From NCBI GenBank assembly GCA_936924635.1, contig CAKZHP010000022.1:1-24345 (forward strand): DNA of 24,345 bases, in the 5' to 3' direction. Source of the stretch: an uncultured Propionibacteriaceae bacterium (GTDB lineage Bacteria; Actinomycetota; Actinomycetes; Propionibacteriales; Propionibacteriaceae). The position numbers and the translations under genes are program-made. Every line of letters starts with the position of its first letter. Positions within the stretch are counted from its first letter, which is position 1. The notes beneath the pieces were generated by a model, which ran no database searches, was not told the DNA's origin, and worked only from the letters and a program-made list of their open reading frames with translations. Below are positions 13,777-20,321 of the stretch, piece after piece.

Positions 13777-15255
13777 ATGTCCGTGTCCTCCAACCAGATC
13801 GCAGCAGTGCTCGCGTCGGTGCCCACCCAGCTCTTCATCGGCGGGGAGTGGCGTGACAGCAGCGACGGCGCCACCTTCGACGTCGAGAACCCCGCCACTG
13901 GTGAGGTGATCGCGAAGGTGGCCTCGGCGACCAGCGACGACGCCGGGGCCGCCATGGACGCCGCGGCGGGCGCGCAGCGCGAGTGGGCGGCGACCGCACC
14001 CCGCGTACGGTCGGACATCCTGCGCCGCGCGTACGACCTGGTGGTCGAGCACGTCGACGACCTGGCGCTGCTGATGAGCCTGGAGATGGGCAAGCCGGTC
14101 GCGGAGGCGAGGGGCGAGGTGACGTACGGCGCCGAGTTCCTGCGCTGGTTCTCCGAGGAGGCGGTGCGGCACTACGGGCGCTACTACGACGCCCCGGAGG
14201 GCACGCTGCGCATGATGGTGCGGCACAAGCCCGTCGGTCCGTGCCTGCTGGTGACGCCGTGGAACTTCCCGCTGGCCATGGCCACGCGCAAGCTGGGGCC
14301 GGCGCTGGCGGCGGGGTGTACGGCGATCGTGAAGCAGGCCCGCCTGACGCCGCTGACCACGCTGCTGCTGACGTCGTACCTGGTCGAGGCCGGCGTCCCC
14401 GCCGGCGTGGTGAACGTGCTGCCCTCGGCGTCGGCAAGCGCGGTCAGCGATCCGATCCTGGCCGACCCGCGGCTGCGCAAGCTCTCCTTCACCGGCTCCA
14501 CGGGGGTCGGCAAGAAGCTCCTGCAGACCTGCGCCGGCTCGGTGCTGCGCACCTCGATGGAGCTCGGCGGCAACGCCCCCTTCCTGGTCTTCGAGGACGC
14601 CGATCTCGACAAGGCCGCCGCCGGTGCGCTGGCGGCGAAGATGCGCAACATGGGGGAGGCCTGCACCTCGGCCCAGCGGTTCATCGTGCACGAGTCGGTG
14701 ATCGACGCGTTCGCCGAGAAGCTGGCCGAGAAGATGGCGGGGCTCACGCTGGGGCCGGGCACCGAGGAGGGCGTCACCTGCGGCCCGCTGGTCGACGGCG
14801 GTCAGCGCGACACCGTACGCGAGCTCGTGGACGACGCCGTGGCGGCAGGCGCCCGCGTGGTCACGGGTGGCTCGGCGCCCGACCGGCCGGGGTACTTCTA
14901 CGAGCCGACGCTGCTCACCGGGGTGCCCCGCACGGCGCGGGTGTTCACCGAGGAGATCTTCGGCCCGGTCGCCCCGCTGTTCCCGTTCTCCACCGAGGAC
15001 GAGGCGGTCGAGATGGCGAACGACACCGAGTACGGGCTGGCGTCGTACGTCTTCACCAGCGACCTCAAGCGCGCCCACCGCATCGGCGACCGGCTGGAGT
15101 TCGGCCTGGTCGGCATCAACGCCGGCGTGATCTCCAACGCGGCCGCGCCGTTCGGCGGCGTGAAGCAGTCCGGGCTGGGCCGCGAGGGCGGCGCGGAGGG
15201 GCTGGCCGAGTACACGACGGTGCAGTACCTGGGGATGGAGTCACCCTCGGCCTGA
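13777..15255 (+). CDS. NAD(P)-dependent aldehyde dehydrogenase, probably succinate-semialdehyde dehydrogenase
   Basis: This 492-residue ALDH-superfamily enzyme oxidises an aldehyde to its acid. The Rossmann-side TPWNFP motif is at 160-165 with Asn163. Cofactor Lys186, FTGSTGVGKKL (238-248), general-base Glu262 in MELGGNAP and nucleophile Cys296 in NMGEACTSAQRF are all present. GLASYVFTSD and FGGVKQSGLGREGG near the end are typical of the SSADH/GabD branch. The usual VKPA around the cofactor lysine is VKQA here, an uncommon substitution. ATG 13777 is chosen because GGAAAGG lies six bases upstream; ATG 13762 and 13747 are in frame. No gabT or other GABA gene is near. It converges on the MFS gene with three bases between stops. 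Confidence 0.9.
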   Translation: MSVSSNQIAAVLASVPTQLFIGGEWRDSSDGATFDVENPATGEVIAKVASATSDDAGAAMDAAAGAQREWAATAPRVRSDILRRAYDLVVEHVDDLALLMSLEMGKPVAEARGEVTYGAEFLRWFSEEAVRHYGRYYDAPEGTLRMMVRHKPVGPCLLVTPWNFPLAMATRKLGPALAAGCTAIVKQARLTPLTTLLLTSYLVEAGVPAGVVNVLPSASASAVSDPILADPRLRKLSFTGSTGVGKKLLQTCAGSVLRTSMELGGNAPFLVFEDADLDKAAAGALAAKMRNMGEACTSAQRFIVHESVIDAFAEKLAEKMAGLTLGPGTEEGVTCGPLVDGGQRDTVRELVDDAVAAGARVVTGGSAPDRPGYFYEPTLLTGVPRTARVFTEEIFGPVAPLFPFSTEDEAVEMANDTEYGLASYVFTSDLKRAHRIGDRLEFGLVGINAGVISNAAAPFGGVKQSGLGREGGAEGLAEYTTVQYLGMESPSA

Positions 15256-15258
15256 GCC

Positions 15259-16632
15259 CTAGGCGGCTGGGGCGGCGTCGTCGACCGGGGCGCTGGCCTC
15301 GTACGTGGCGGTGAGGGTGCGGTAGGTGCGTGACAGCAGCGCAGCGACGGTGATGGCCAGGCCGACGAGACCCGCGAGCACGAACACCAGCGCGATCCCG
15401 CGCGCCTGTCCCTCGCCGAGCAGCCACCCGAGCCGTGACTTCCCGGCGGGGGAGTCCATGTAGGGGATCAGCCAGAGCTGCGCCAGCGGCCCGACCAGGA
15501 ACGCGCTCAGCGGCGAGGCGGCGGTCTCCACCATCTGCGCGAACCCGAAGACCCGGCCCTGACGCTCGAACGGCACCACCCGCTGCAGCACGGTCTGCTC
15601 GGCGGCCTCGGCGAGGGGGATCAGCGCCATGTAGGCGAGGATGCCGACCGCGGTGAGCCAGATCGTCTCCCGGATCGTGAAGACGATGCAGATCGACCAC
15701 ATCACCACGTTGGCCAGCAGCAACGACCGCAGCGGCGACCGGCCCAGCCCCTTCGCCGCCACCCAGCCGCTGCCGATGATGAACCCGAAGCTGAGCACGC
15801 CCCACAGCACGCCCCAGACCTCGACGGAGACCAGCGAGAGGCCGTACGGGTCCATCAGCGAGATGAACGCCCCACCGAGCAGGTTGTTGAAGGAGCTGAA
15901 CAGGATCAGCCCCAGCAGCCCCGGGATCGCCCGTACGGCCCGCCACGAGCCGCCCAGGTCGACCCTCACGGGGGCACCCTCGGCGTGGACGACCTGCGGC
16001 TCGGGGATCCGCACGGTCAGCAGGTGCAGCAGGGAGAGACCCGTCAGCGCGAAGGCGATCACGATCGTCCATCGCATGCCCAGCTGCCCCACCGCGAGAC
16101 CGCTGAACACGGAGGTGACGGCGAAGGAGAGGCCCATCACCATGCCCACCAGGCCGTTGGCCTTGTCGCGACGCTCGTCGGGCACCAGCAGCGTGACGCA
16201 GGTGCTGAGGGCCAGCCCCCGCATCGACTCCACGATGGCACCGACCAGGATGAGCAGCACCAGCACGACGAAGGCGAGGCTGCCGATGCGGGTCAGCTCG
16301 CCGTAGGGCCGGACGAGGAACCACAGCAGCGCGCCCCCGTACGCCACCACCGTCACCAGCGTCGCGGCCATCATCACGTTCTTCTTGCGGTGCCGGTCGA
16401 CCAGCGTGCCGAAGGGCACGCCGGTCACGGCGAGGAACAGCATGTACGCACCGCCGATGACCGAGGTGGCGAGCACCGACCGCGTCTCCAGGAACAGCCA
16501 GAAGGTGAGCGCGAACCAGAGAAAGCTCGTGGTGATGTTTGCGATCAAGGTATTGACCAGCACGCTGTAGAAGGCGCGCATGTCACCGCGCTCGACGGGG
16601 GCCTCAGCGCGCGGGTTCTCGAAGTCGGCCAT
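15259..16632 (-). CDS. MFS efflux-type transporter
   Basis: This 457-residue inner-membrane protein has about 12 hydrophobic helices. The MFS motif A region between helices 2 and 3 is VPFGTLVDRHRKKNVMM (about 72-88). LLVPDERRDKANGLVGMVMGLSFAVTSVFSGLAVGQLGMR follows at mid-protein. The layout is that of the MefA/macrolide-efflux-like and enterobactin-exporter-like MFS branch. The substrate cannot be read from sequence. The ATG at 16632 is preceded by AGAGG at six bases. It is last in the minus-strand series after ald, 146 bases downstream of it, and has its own TAGGGT box at 16659-16654, so it may be transcribed independently. Confidence 0.88.
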   Translation of the reverse strand: MADFENPRAEAPVERGDMRAFYSVLVNTLIANITTSFLWFALTFWLFLETRSVLATSVIGGAYMLFLAVTGVPFGTLVDRHRKKNVMMAATLVTVVAYGGALLWFLVRPYGELTRIGSLAFVVLVLLILVGAIVESMRGLALSTCVTLLVPDERRDKANGLVGMVMGLSFAVTSVFSGLAVGQLGMRWTIVIAFALTGLSLLHLLTVRIPEPQVVHAEGAPVRVDLGGSWRAVRAIPGLLGLILFSSFNNLLGGAFISLMDPYGLSLVSVEVWGVLWGVLSFGFIIGSGWVAAKGLGRSPLRSLLLANVVMWSICIVFTIRETIWLTAVGILAYMALIPLAEAAEQTVLQRVVPFERQGRVFGFAQMVETAASPLSAFLVGPLAQLWLIPYMDSPAGKSRLGWLLGEGQARGIALVFVLAGLVGLAITVAALLSRTYRTLTATYEASAPVDDAAPAA

Positions 16633-16653
16633 GGTGTCCTCTCGACGGGGAGG

Positions 16654-16659
16654 ACCCTA
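16654..16659 (-). promoter_or_regulatory. Possible -10 box of the MFS gene
   Basis: TAGGGT on the minus strand lies 21 bases before ATG 16632, leaving a short leader with an AGAGG ribosome-binding site. No good -35 is visible. Confidence 0.3.
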
Positions 16660-16778
16660 GACGACCCGACTGACAGCCCGGTCACCGCATCTTCTGGCTG
16701 TGGGAGCAGCGTGCACCAGATGAGGCGCGTGATGTCGTCAGGAGCCAGATGATGCAGGTGAGGCGTACGCCCGCTCGC

Positions 16779-17897
16779 TCAGGCCAGCACGTCGGCCACC
16801 GGGCGATGCTCCAGCTCAAGGGCAGTGGCCACGGCCTCGTACGTCACGTGGCCGCCGTGCGTGCTCAGCCCCTCGGCCAGCGCGGGGTCGGCCCGCAGCG
16901 CATCACGCCAACCCTGGTCGGCGAGGCGGACCACGTACGGCAGCGTGGCGTTGGTGAGCGCCCAGGTCGAGGTGTTCGGCACGGCGCCTGGCATGTTGGC
17001 GACGCAGTAGAACACCGACCCGTGGACGGTGAACGTGGGGTCGGTGTGCGTGGTGGGGTGGGAGTCCTCGAAGCAGCCGCCCTGGTCGATCGCCACGTCG
17101 ACGAGCACCGAACCGGGCTTCATCCCCGCCACCATCTCGTTGGTGACGAGCTTGGGGGCTCGCGCGCCAGGGATCAGCACGGTGCCGATCACCATGTCGG
17201 CGTCACGAACCTGCTCCCTGATCGCGAGGTCTGACGACACGATCTGCCGCACCCGGTTGCCGTAGCGCCAGAAGCTCAGCCGCAGCTTGTCGAGGTCGGT
17301 GTCGAGGATCGTCACGTCCGCGCCCATCCCGACGGCGACGTTGGCGGCGTTCTGACCAGCCACACCACCGCCGAGCACGACGACCTTGGCGTTCGCGACA
17401 CCGCCGACACAGCCCATCAGCACGCCGCGGCCACCGTTGGCCTTGAGCATGGCGTGGGCACCGACCTGCGGCGCCAGGCAGCCGGCGACCTCCGACATCG
17501 GGTAGAGCAGGGGCAGCGTGCCGGTGGGCAGCCGCACGGTCTCGTACGCGATCGCGGTGGTCCCGGCGCCGAGCAGGGCCTCGGTGCCGGGCCGGTCGGC
17601 GGCGAGGTGGAGGTACGTGAAGAGGGTGAGGTCGTCACGGAGGCGGTGGTACTCGCTGGCGACCGGCTCCTTGACCTTGAGCACGATCTCGCCGCGGGCC
17701 CAGGTCTCGTCGGCGCAGTCGACGATGGTGGCGCCCTGGGCCGCATACTCCTCGTCGGTGATGGAGGAGCCGAGACCCGCGCCGCGTTGCACGACCACCT
17801 CGTGCCCTCGACGGACGAGCTCGTGGACGCCCACCGGTGTGATGGCGACGCGGAACTCGTTGTCCTTGACCTCGGTGGGTACGGCGACGCGGGTCAT
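16779..17897 (-). CDS. ald: Alanine dehydrogenase
   Basis: Ald interconverts L-alanine and pyruvate plus ammonium with NAD(H), linking nitrogen and redox balance. The 372 residues align along their length with mycobacterial Ald. The substrate Arg16 is in EFRVAITP, Lys76 in VLKVKEP and the catalytic His97 in TYLHLAA. The catalytic Asp lies in VDVAIDQGGCFE. The nucleotide-binding VVVLGGGVAGQNAANVAVGMGADVTILD is intact. ATG 17897 is preceded by CAGGAG six bases upstream. It lies 30 bases downstream of the metallothionein-like gene on the same strand, so the two are probably co-transcribed. Confidence 0.96.
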   Translation of the reverse strand: MTRVAVPTEVKDNEFRVAITPVGVHELVRRGHEVVVQRGAGLGSSITDEEYAAQGATIVDCADETWARGEIVLKVKEPVASEYHRLRDDLTLFTYLHLAADRPGTEALLGAGTTAIAYETVRLPTGTLPLLYPMSEVAGCLAPQVGAHAMLKANGGRGVLMGCVGGVANAKVVVLGGGVAGQNAANVAVGMGADVTILDTDLDKLRLSFWRYGNRVRQIVSSDLAIREQVRDADMVIGTVLIPGARAPKLVTNEMVAGMKPGSVLVDVAIDQGGCFEDSHPTTHTDPTFTVHGSVFYCVANMPGAVPNTSTWALTNATLPYVVRLADQGWRDALRADPALAEGLSTHGGHVTYEAVATALELEHRPVADVLA

Positions 17898-17927
17898 CAG
17901 ATCTCCTGTGATCGACTGAGCCGGAGG

Positions 17928-18065
17928 TTACTCCGAGGCGCAGTCCTGCGGAGCGTGCGAGGCGCAGTTGCCGTCGGCGCAGCAGCTGCAGTCGGGGCCG
18001 CACGTGCAGCTGGCGCCGCAGCCGCAGCCGCGCTGCTGGCCGGTGGTCTCGAGGGTGGCGTCCAT
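17928..18065 (-). CDS. Metallothionein-like cysteine-rich small protein
   Basis: This is a 45-residue protein with nine cysteines (14, 16, 20, 22, 26, 28, 29, 34, 42) and one histidine (37). CxCxxxCxCxxxCxCC spans residues 14-29, so Cys-X-Cys pairs dominate as in metallothioneins. It has no aromatic residue, signal peptide or membrane helix and is predicted to bind soft or thiophilic metals (Cu, Zn, Cd) in the cytosol. It is a real gene by its context. ATG 18065 has a strong GAAGGAG six bases upstream, a TTGACT/TGCACT promoter candidate lies just before it, and ald follows 30 bases after its TAA. Which metal it binds, and whether it is MymT-like, cannot be told; the cysteine spacing differs from MymT as I remember it. 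Confidence 0.8.
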   Translation of the reverse strand: MDATLETTGQQRGCGCGASCTCGPDCSCCADGNCASHAPQDCASE

Positions 18066-18110
18066 GTCAAGCTCCTTCGCTCACATCGGCGGCCGGGTGC
18101 CGCCACGGCC

Positions 18111-18139
18111 AGTGCACGCCCGCCGCGTGCGGTAGTCAA
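18111..18139 (-). promoter_or_regulatory. Promoter of the metallothionein-like gene and ald
   Basis: On the minus strand TTGACT (18139-18134), a 17-base spacer and TGCACT (18116-18111) precede ATG 18065 by 45 bases. The -35 is five of six to consensus; the -10 is weak. The spacer is GC-rich, and no obvious metal-regulator palindrome was found. Confidence 0.45.
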
Positions 18140-18164
18140 CCCCCCCGGGCACGCTCGGGTGAGG

Positions 18165-19172
18165 TCAGGCCGTGACGTCCCAGCGGTCGAGGTCGACCAG
18201 ATGACGGGGTGGCTCGCCTCGGCCGATGCGCAGGGCCTCGTCGATCGCCGTACGCCCCAGACGCTGCTGCTCGTTGCCCGCGGACCCGGCCCAGTGCGGG
18301 GTGAGGACGACGTTGGGCATGTCCCACAGCACGTCGTCGGGCGGGAGCGGCTCGGGCCAGGTCACGTCGAGCACGGCGTAGATCTCGCCACGGCCCAGCA
18401 CCTCGCGCAGGGCGTCCTGGTCGACGATCAGGGGGCGTGCGGTGTTGATGAAGGTGGAGCCGGGGTGCATCGACTCCAGCAGCTCGCGGGTGATCATGCC
18501 GCGGGTCGTCGGCAGGTCGGGGGTGTGCAGGCTGACGACCGTGGAGCGGTGCATCAGCTCGTCTAGCCCCACCAGCTCGGCACCCATGGCGGCGGCCTGG
18601 TCGGGGGTGACGAAGGGGTCGTACAGGAGCGGCACCAGGTCGAACGGTCGCAGCAGCTCGAGCACCCGCCGGCCGATCAGGGAGGCGGAGATGATGCCGA
18701 TCACCGTCGTGTACATGCCGGTGGTCGCCGTCTCGCCGATCCCGGGCGCCGTGGGGTCCCAGGTGCGCAGCTGCCGATAGCGGGCAGCGGCCTGCGGCGT
18801 ACGTTTCGCCGCCAGCAGGATCGTCGCCAGCGTGTACTCCGCGACGGGGAGCGCATTCGCCGCCGCGGCGCTGGTCACCACCACACCCCGCTCCAGGACC
18901 TCACGGGTGACCGTGAAGCGCACCGTCCCCGCCGCGTGGCAGACGGCCCGGAGCCGCGGCATCCGGGCCAGCACCTCGGCGTCGATCAGCGGGCAGCCCC
19001 AGCCCGAGACCACGACCTCCACCTCGGCCAGCTCCGCGTCGGGCACCGTGGCCCAGTCGGTCACGAAGCGCGTGGGATCGACTGCGTACGCCTCGCGGAG
19101 CAGCGCCAGGTCGTCGGGGAGGAGGACGTCGGAGACGGCGGCCGGGTCGGCGGCGAGGATCGCGCGGGGCAT
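18165..19172 (-). CDS. D-2-hydroxyacid dehydrogenase family protein
   Basis: This is a 335-residue NAD-dependent dehydrogenase of the D-isomer-specific 2-hydroxyacid superfamily. The active-site triad is Arg246 (INTARP), Glu274 (TWPEPLP) and His293 (LTPHWAG). The nucleotide-binding region reads GIISASLIGRRVLELLRPFDLVPLLYDPF (159-187), in which the usual GxGxxG is replaced by a looser G-x-I-S-A-S-L-I-G. The actual substrate (glycerate, phosphoglycerate or another 2-oxoacid) cannot be inferred. The ATG at 19172 has CAGGCT seven bases upstream as a weak -10. A 98-base gap separates it from the metallothionein-like gene, which has its own promoter, so the two are probably separate units. Confidence 0.85.
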   Translation of the reverse strand: MPRAILAADPAAVSDVLLPDDLALLREAYAVDPTRFVTDWATVPDAELAEVEVVVSGWGCPLIDAEVLARMPRLRAVCHAAGTVRFTVTREVLERGVVVTSAAAANALPVAEYTLATILLAAKRTPQAAARYRQLRTWDPTAPGIGETATTGMYTTVIGIISASLIGRRVLELLRPFDLVPLLYDPFVTPDQAAAMGAELVGLDELMHRSTVVSLHTPDLPTTRGMITRELLESMHPGSTFINTARPLIVDQDALREVLGRGEIYAVLDVTWPEPLPPDDVLWDMPNVVLTPHWAGSAGNEQQRLGRTAIDEALRIGRGEPPRHLVDLDRWDVTA

Positions 19173-19353
19173 GGGGATCAGCCTGTCACGGCGGGTCGAC
19201 GGTGGGCGGCGGTGGCACCGGCCGGGGGCCGCGGGGTGGACCGCGAGTCGTCCCACTCGCCGGGACGCGGGGGCGAGCGGGGGATGTACGGGCAGGAAGC
19301 CCCGTGCCCGGGCGGCCCCTCGCTGCGCGCCTGATGTCGCTATGCTCCAGGCA

Positions 19354-19430
19354 GATTCGAGGCGCAGCCCCCCTGTACCCCCGCACCGGGCCCGCGTCCC
19401 GCCCCCCATTCGCGGGCCCGGTGCGGGTTC
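19354..19430 (+). ncRNA. Candidate 6C small RNA
   Basis: Two hairpins each expose a six-cytosine run. In the first, GGCGCAG (19361-19367) pairs with CTGTACC (19373-19379) with one mismatch, and C6 occupies 19368-19373. In the second, CCGCACCGGGCCCGCG (19381-19396) pairs perfectly over 16 bp with 19411-19426 around a 14-base loop holding C6 at 19402-19407. Two stem-loops with at least six Cs each define the actinobacterial 6C RNA. TATGCT (19341-19346) seven bases before 19354 is a plausible -10. The second hairpin probably doubles as terminator. The neighbouring stretches 19173-19340 and 19436-19530 hold nothing else I can support. Confidence 0.65.
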
Positions 19431-19530
19431 TCCCATCCACCTGACGACGCCGCAGCGACGCTGGCGCGAACACTCAGACATCGCTCGTCGAGCCGCGAAG
19501 CAGCCCGCACCCGGTGGTGCGGAGCCGGTC

Positions 19531-19618
19531 TGGCGGAGGATACGAGATTCGAACTCGTGAGGGATTGCTCCCAACCCGCTTTCCAAGCGAGCGCCCTAGG
19601 CCTCTAGGCGAATCCTCC
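19531..19618 (-). tRNA. tRNA-Ser(GGA)
   Basis: This is a class II tRNA on the minus strand. The acceptor GGAGGAT (19618-19612) pairs with ATCCTCC (19541-19535), with discriminator G at 19534, and an encoded CCA at 19533-19531. The anticodon loop TTGGAAA gives GGA (19584-19582), reading UCC/UCU. A long variable arm (GGGAGCAATCCC) and the T arm with GAGTTCGAATCTC confirm it. Unlike tRNA-Ser(CGA) in the same window, CCA is encoded. Confidence 0.97.
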
Positions 19619-19625
19619 GCCGGGG

Positions 19626-19676
19626 ATCGTATCGTCGCTGGCCCGGTTCGGCCAAAGCGGCCCGTGCCGCTATCCT
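19626..19676. promoter_or_regulatory. Divergent promoter of tRNA-Ser(GGA) and SRP RNA with overlapping -35s
   Basis: Toward the SRP RNA: TTCGGC (19647-19652), 18 bases, TATCCT (19671-19676), then seven bases to 19684. Toward the tRNA: TTGGCC (19655-19650), 18 bases, TACGAT (19631-19626), then seven bases to the mature 5' end at 19618. The two -35 candidates overlap by three bases inside the quasi-palindrome TTCGGCCAA. Confidence 0.6.
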
Positions 19677-19683
19677 CGTCCAA

Positions 19684-19771
19684 GGTCCCCCGCGCGGCGG
19701 TACCTCACCGAACCCCCCCAGGTCGGAGACGAAGCAAGGGTAGGAGAGCTCTTCCGGGTGCGCGGGGGGCC
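19684..19771 (+). ncRNA. ffs: SRP RNA, bacterial small type (4.5S)
   Basis: This is the RNA component of the signal recognition particle; it binds Ffh and FtsY for co-translational membrane targeting. The ends GGTCCCCCGCGC (19684-19695) and GCGCGGGGGGCC (19760-19771) form a 12-bp stem with one G-U. The apical part has the CAGG (19720-19723) and AGCA (19734-19737) sides of the conserved symmetric loop. They are separated by TCG-GAGA-CGA, a closed stem with a GNRA-type GAGA tetraloop. TATCCT lies seven bases before 19684. The short form without an Alu domain fits actinobacteria. Its place upstream of dnaX is also usual. Confidence 0.9.
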
Positions 19772-20088
19772 CTTTGCGTCCTGGAGCTGGCGACCGTACG
19801 CCGCTCGGCCGCCCGGCCGCCCCGGTGCGGAGGCGCCTTCGTCGAGGGTATCCGGGCTCGTGAGACTCCTCTCATGGTAGGCATCTTGGCCGCTCTTGCC
19901 ACCTACGTTCATGCCATGGCGCCGGCCAGCCGGGGCCTACGGGGGAATGAAATGGGTGCCTGTCCCCACGGCACGTCGTCGCGCCCGGGACAGCCGAAGG
20001 TCCCGTACGGGTCGCTTGGCCTGCGCTGAAGAGGTTCAGCGTCAGCGCCGGCGGAGCGGTCGTCGCACGGCGGTCCACTGAACAGGGG

Positions 20089-20132
20089 GTGGCCCGGTCT
20101 CGGCCGGGCCCGCGCCGGTCTCGGCCGGCCAC
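20089..20132. repeat. 14-bp direct repeat pair framed by inverted arms
   Basis: CCGGTCTCGGCCGG occurs at 20094-20107 and again at 20115-20128, 21 bases apart start to start, about two helical turns. Each unit is itself nearly palindromic. GTGGCC (20089-20094) and GGCCAC (20127-20132) are inverted at the ends. It could be a tandem operator or an RNA structure. Confidence 0.6.
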
Positions 20133-20160
20133 GCGGGGACGGGGGTCGTCCCAGGCATCG

Positions 20161-20201
20161 CGGATGGCGATGGCTGGGGGCGATCCCCGTCGCCGCATCC
20201 G
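20161..20201. repeat. Strong imperfect hairpin upstream of dnaX
   Basis: CGGATG (20161-20166) pairs with CATCCG (20196-20201). GCGAT pairs with GTCGC, and GGGG (20176-20179) pairs with CCCC (20185-20188). A four-base bulge lies on the left and a two-base bulge on the right, giving fifteen pairs. No T-tract follows on either strand. Confidence 0.5.
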
Positions 20202-20308
20202 GGCCTCCTGCGCTCGGTCGAAGCCTGGCCGGAGCGAACGCGTACGCCTCGGCCGCCCGCTGCCACCCTCGCCCATGACCGGCCGGAGAAACTGTCAGTG
20301 CGACCGCA

Positions 20309-20314
20309 TAGTGT
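20309..20314 (+). promoter_or_regulatory. -10 box of dnaX
   Basis: TAGTGT lies seven bases before the in-frame GTG at 20322, which favours that start over GTG 20298. The -35 is poor. Confidence 0.4.
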
Positions 20315-20321
20315 GTGCGTC

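Larger units (their letters stand above)
19776..20321. other. Non-coding stretch upstream of dnaX with repeats
   Basis: No open reading frame here is convincing. The reading from 19874 to 20029 has no ribosome-binding site and no recognisable fold. Visible structures are a 14-bp direct repeat (20094-20107 and 20115-20128) inside GTGGCC/GGCCAC arms, a strong hairpin at 20161-20201, and a GTGCC/GGCAC inverted pair near 19955-19980. CGTACG occurs three times in this stretch. Confidence 0.6.

Noticed and set aside
13423..15078. 551-residue minus-strand open frame antisense to the aldehyde dehydrogenase
   Set aside because: It is a shadow of an intact ALDH gene, with no ribosome-binding site or domain.
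17454..18566. Plus-strand open frame across ald, the metallothionein-like gene and the hydroxyacid dehydrogenase
   Set aside because: Three supported minus-strand genes lie under it, and the translation looks random.
19874..20029. Short plus-strand frame containing GGGTGCCTGTCCCC, reminiscent of sequences beside REP-type transposases
   Set aside because: There is no transposase, no clear ends and no second copy in the window. The resemblance is from memory only.
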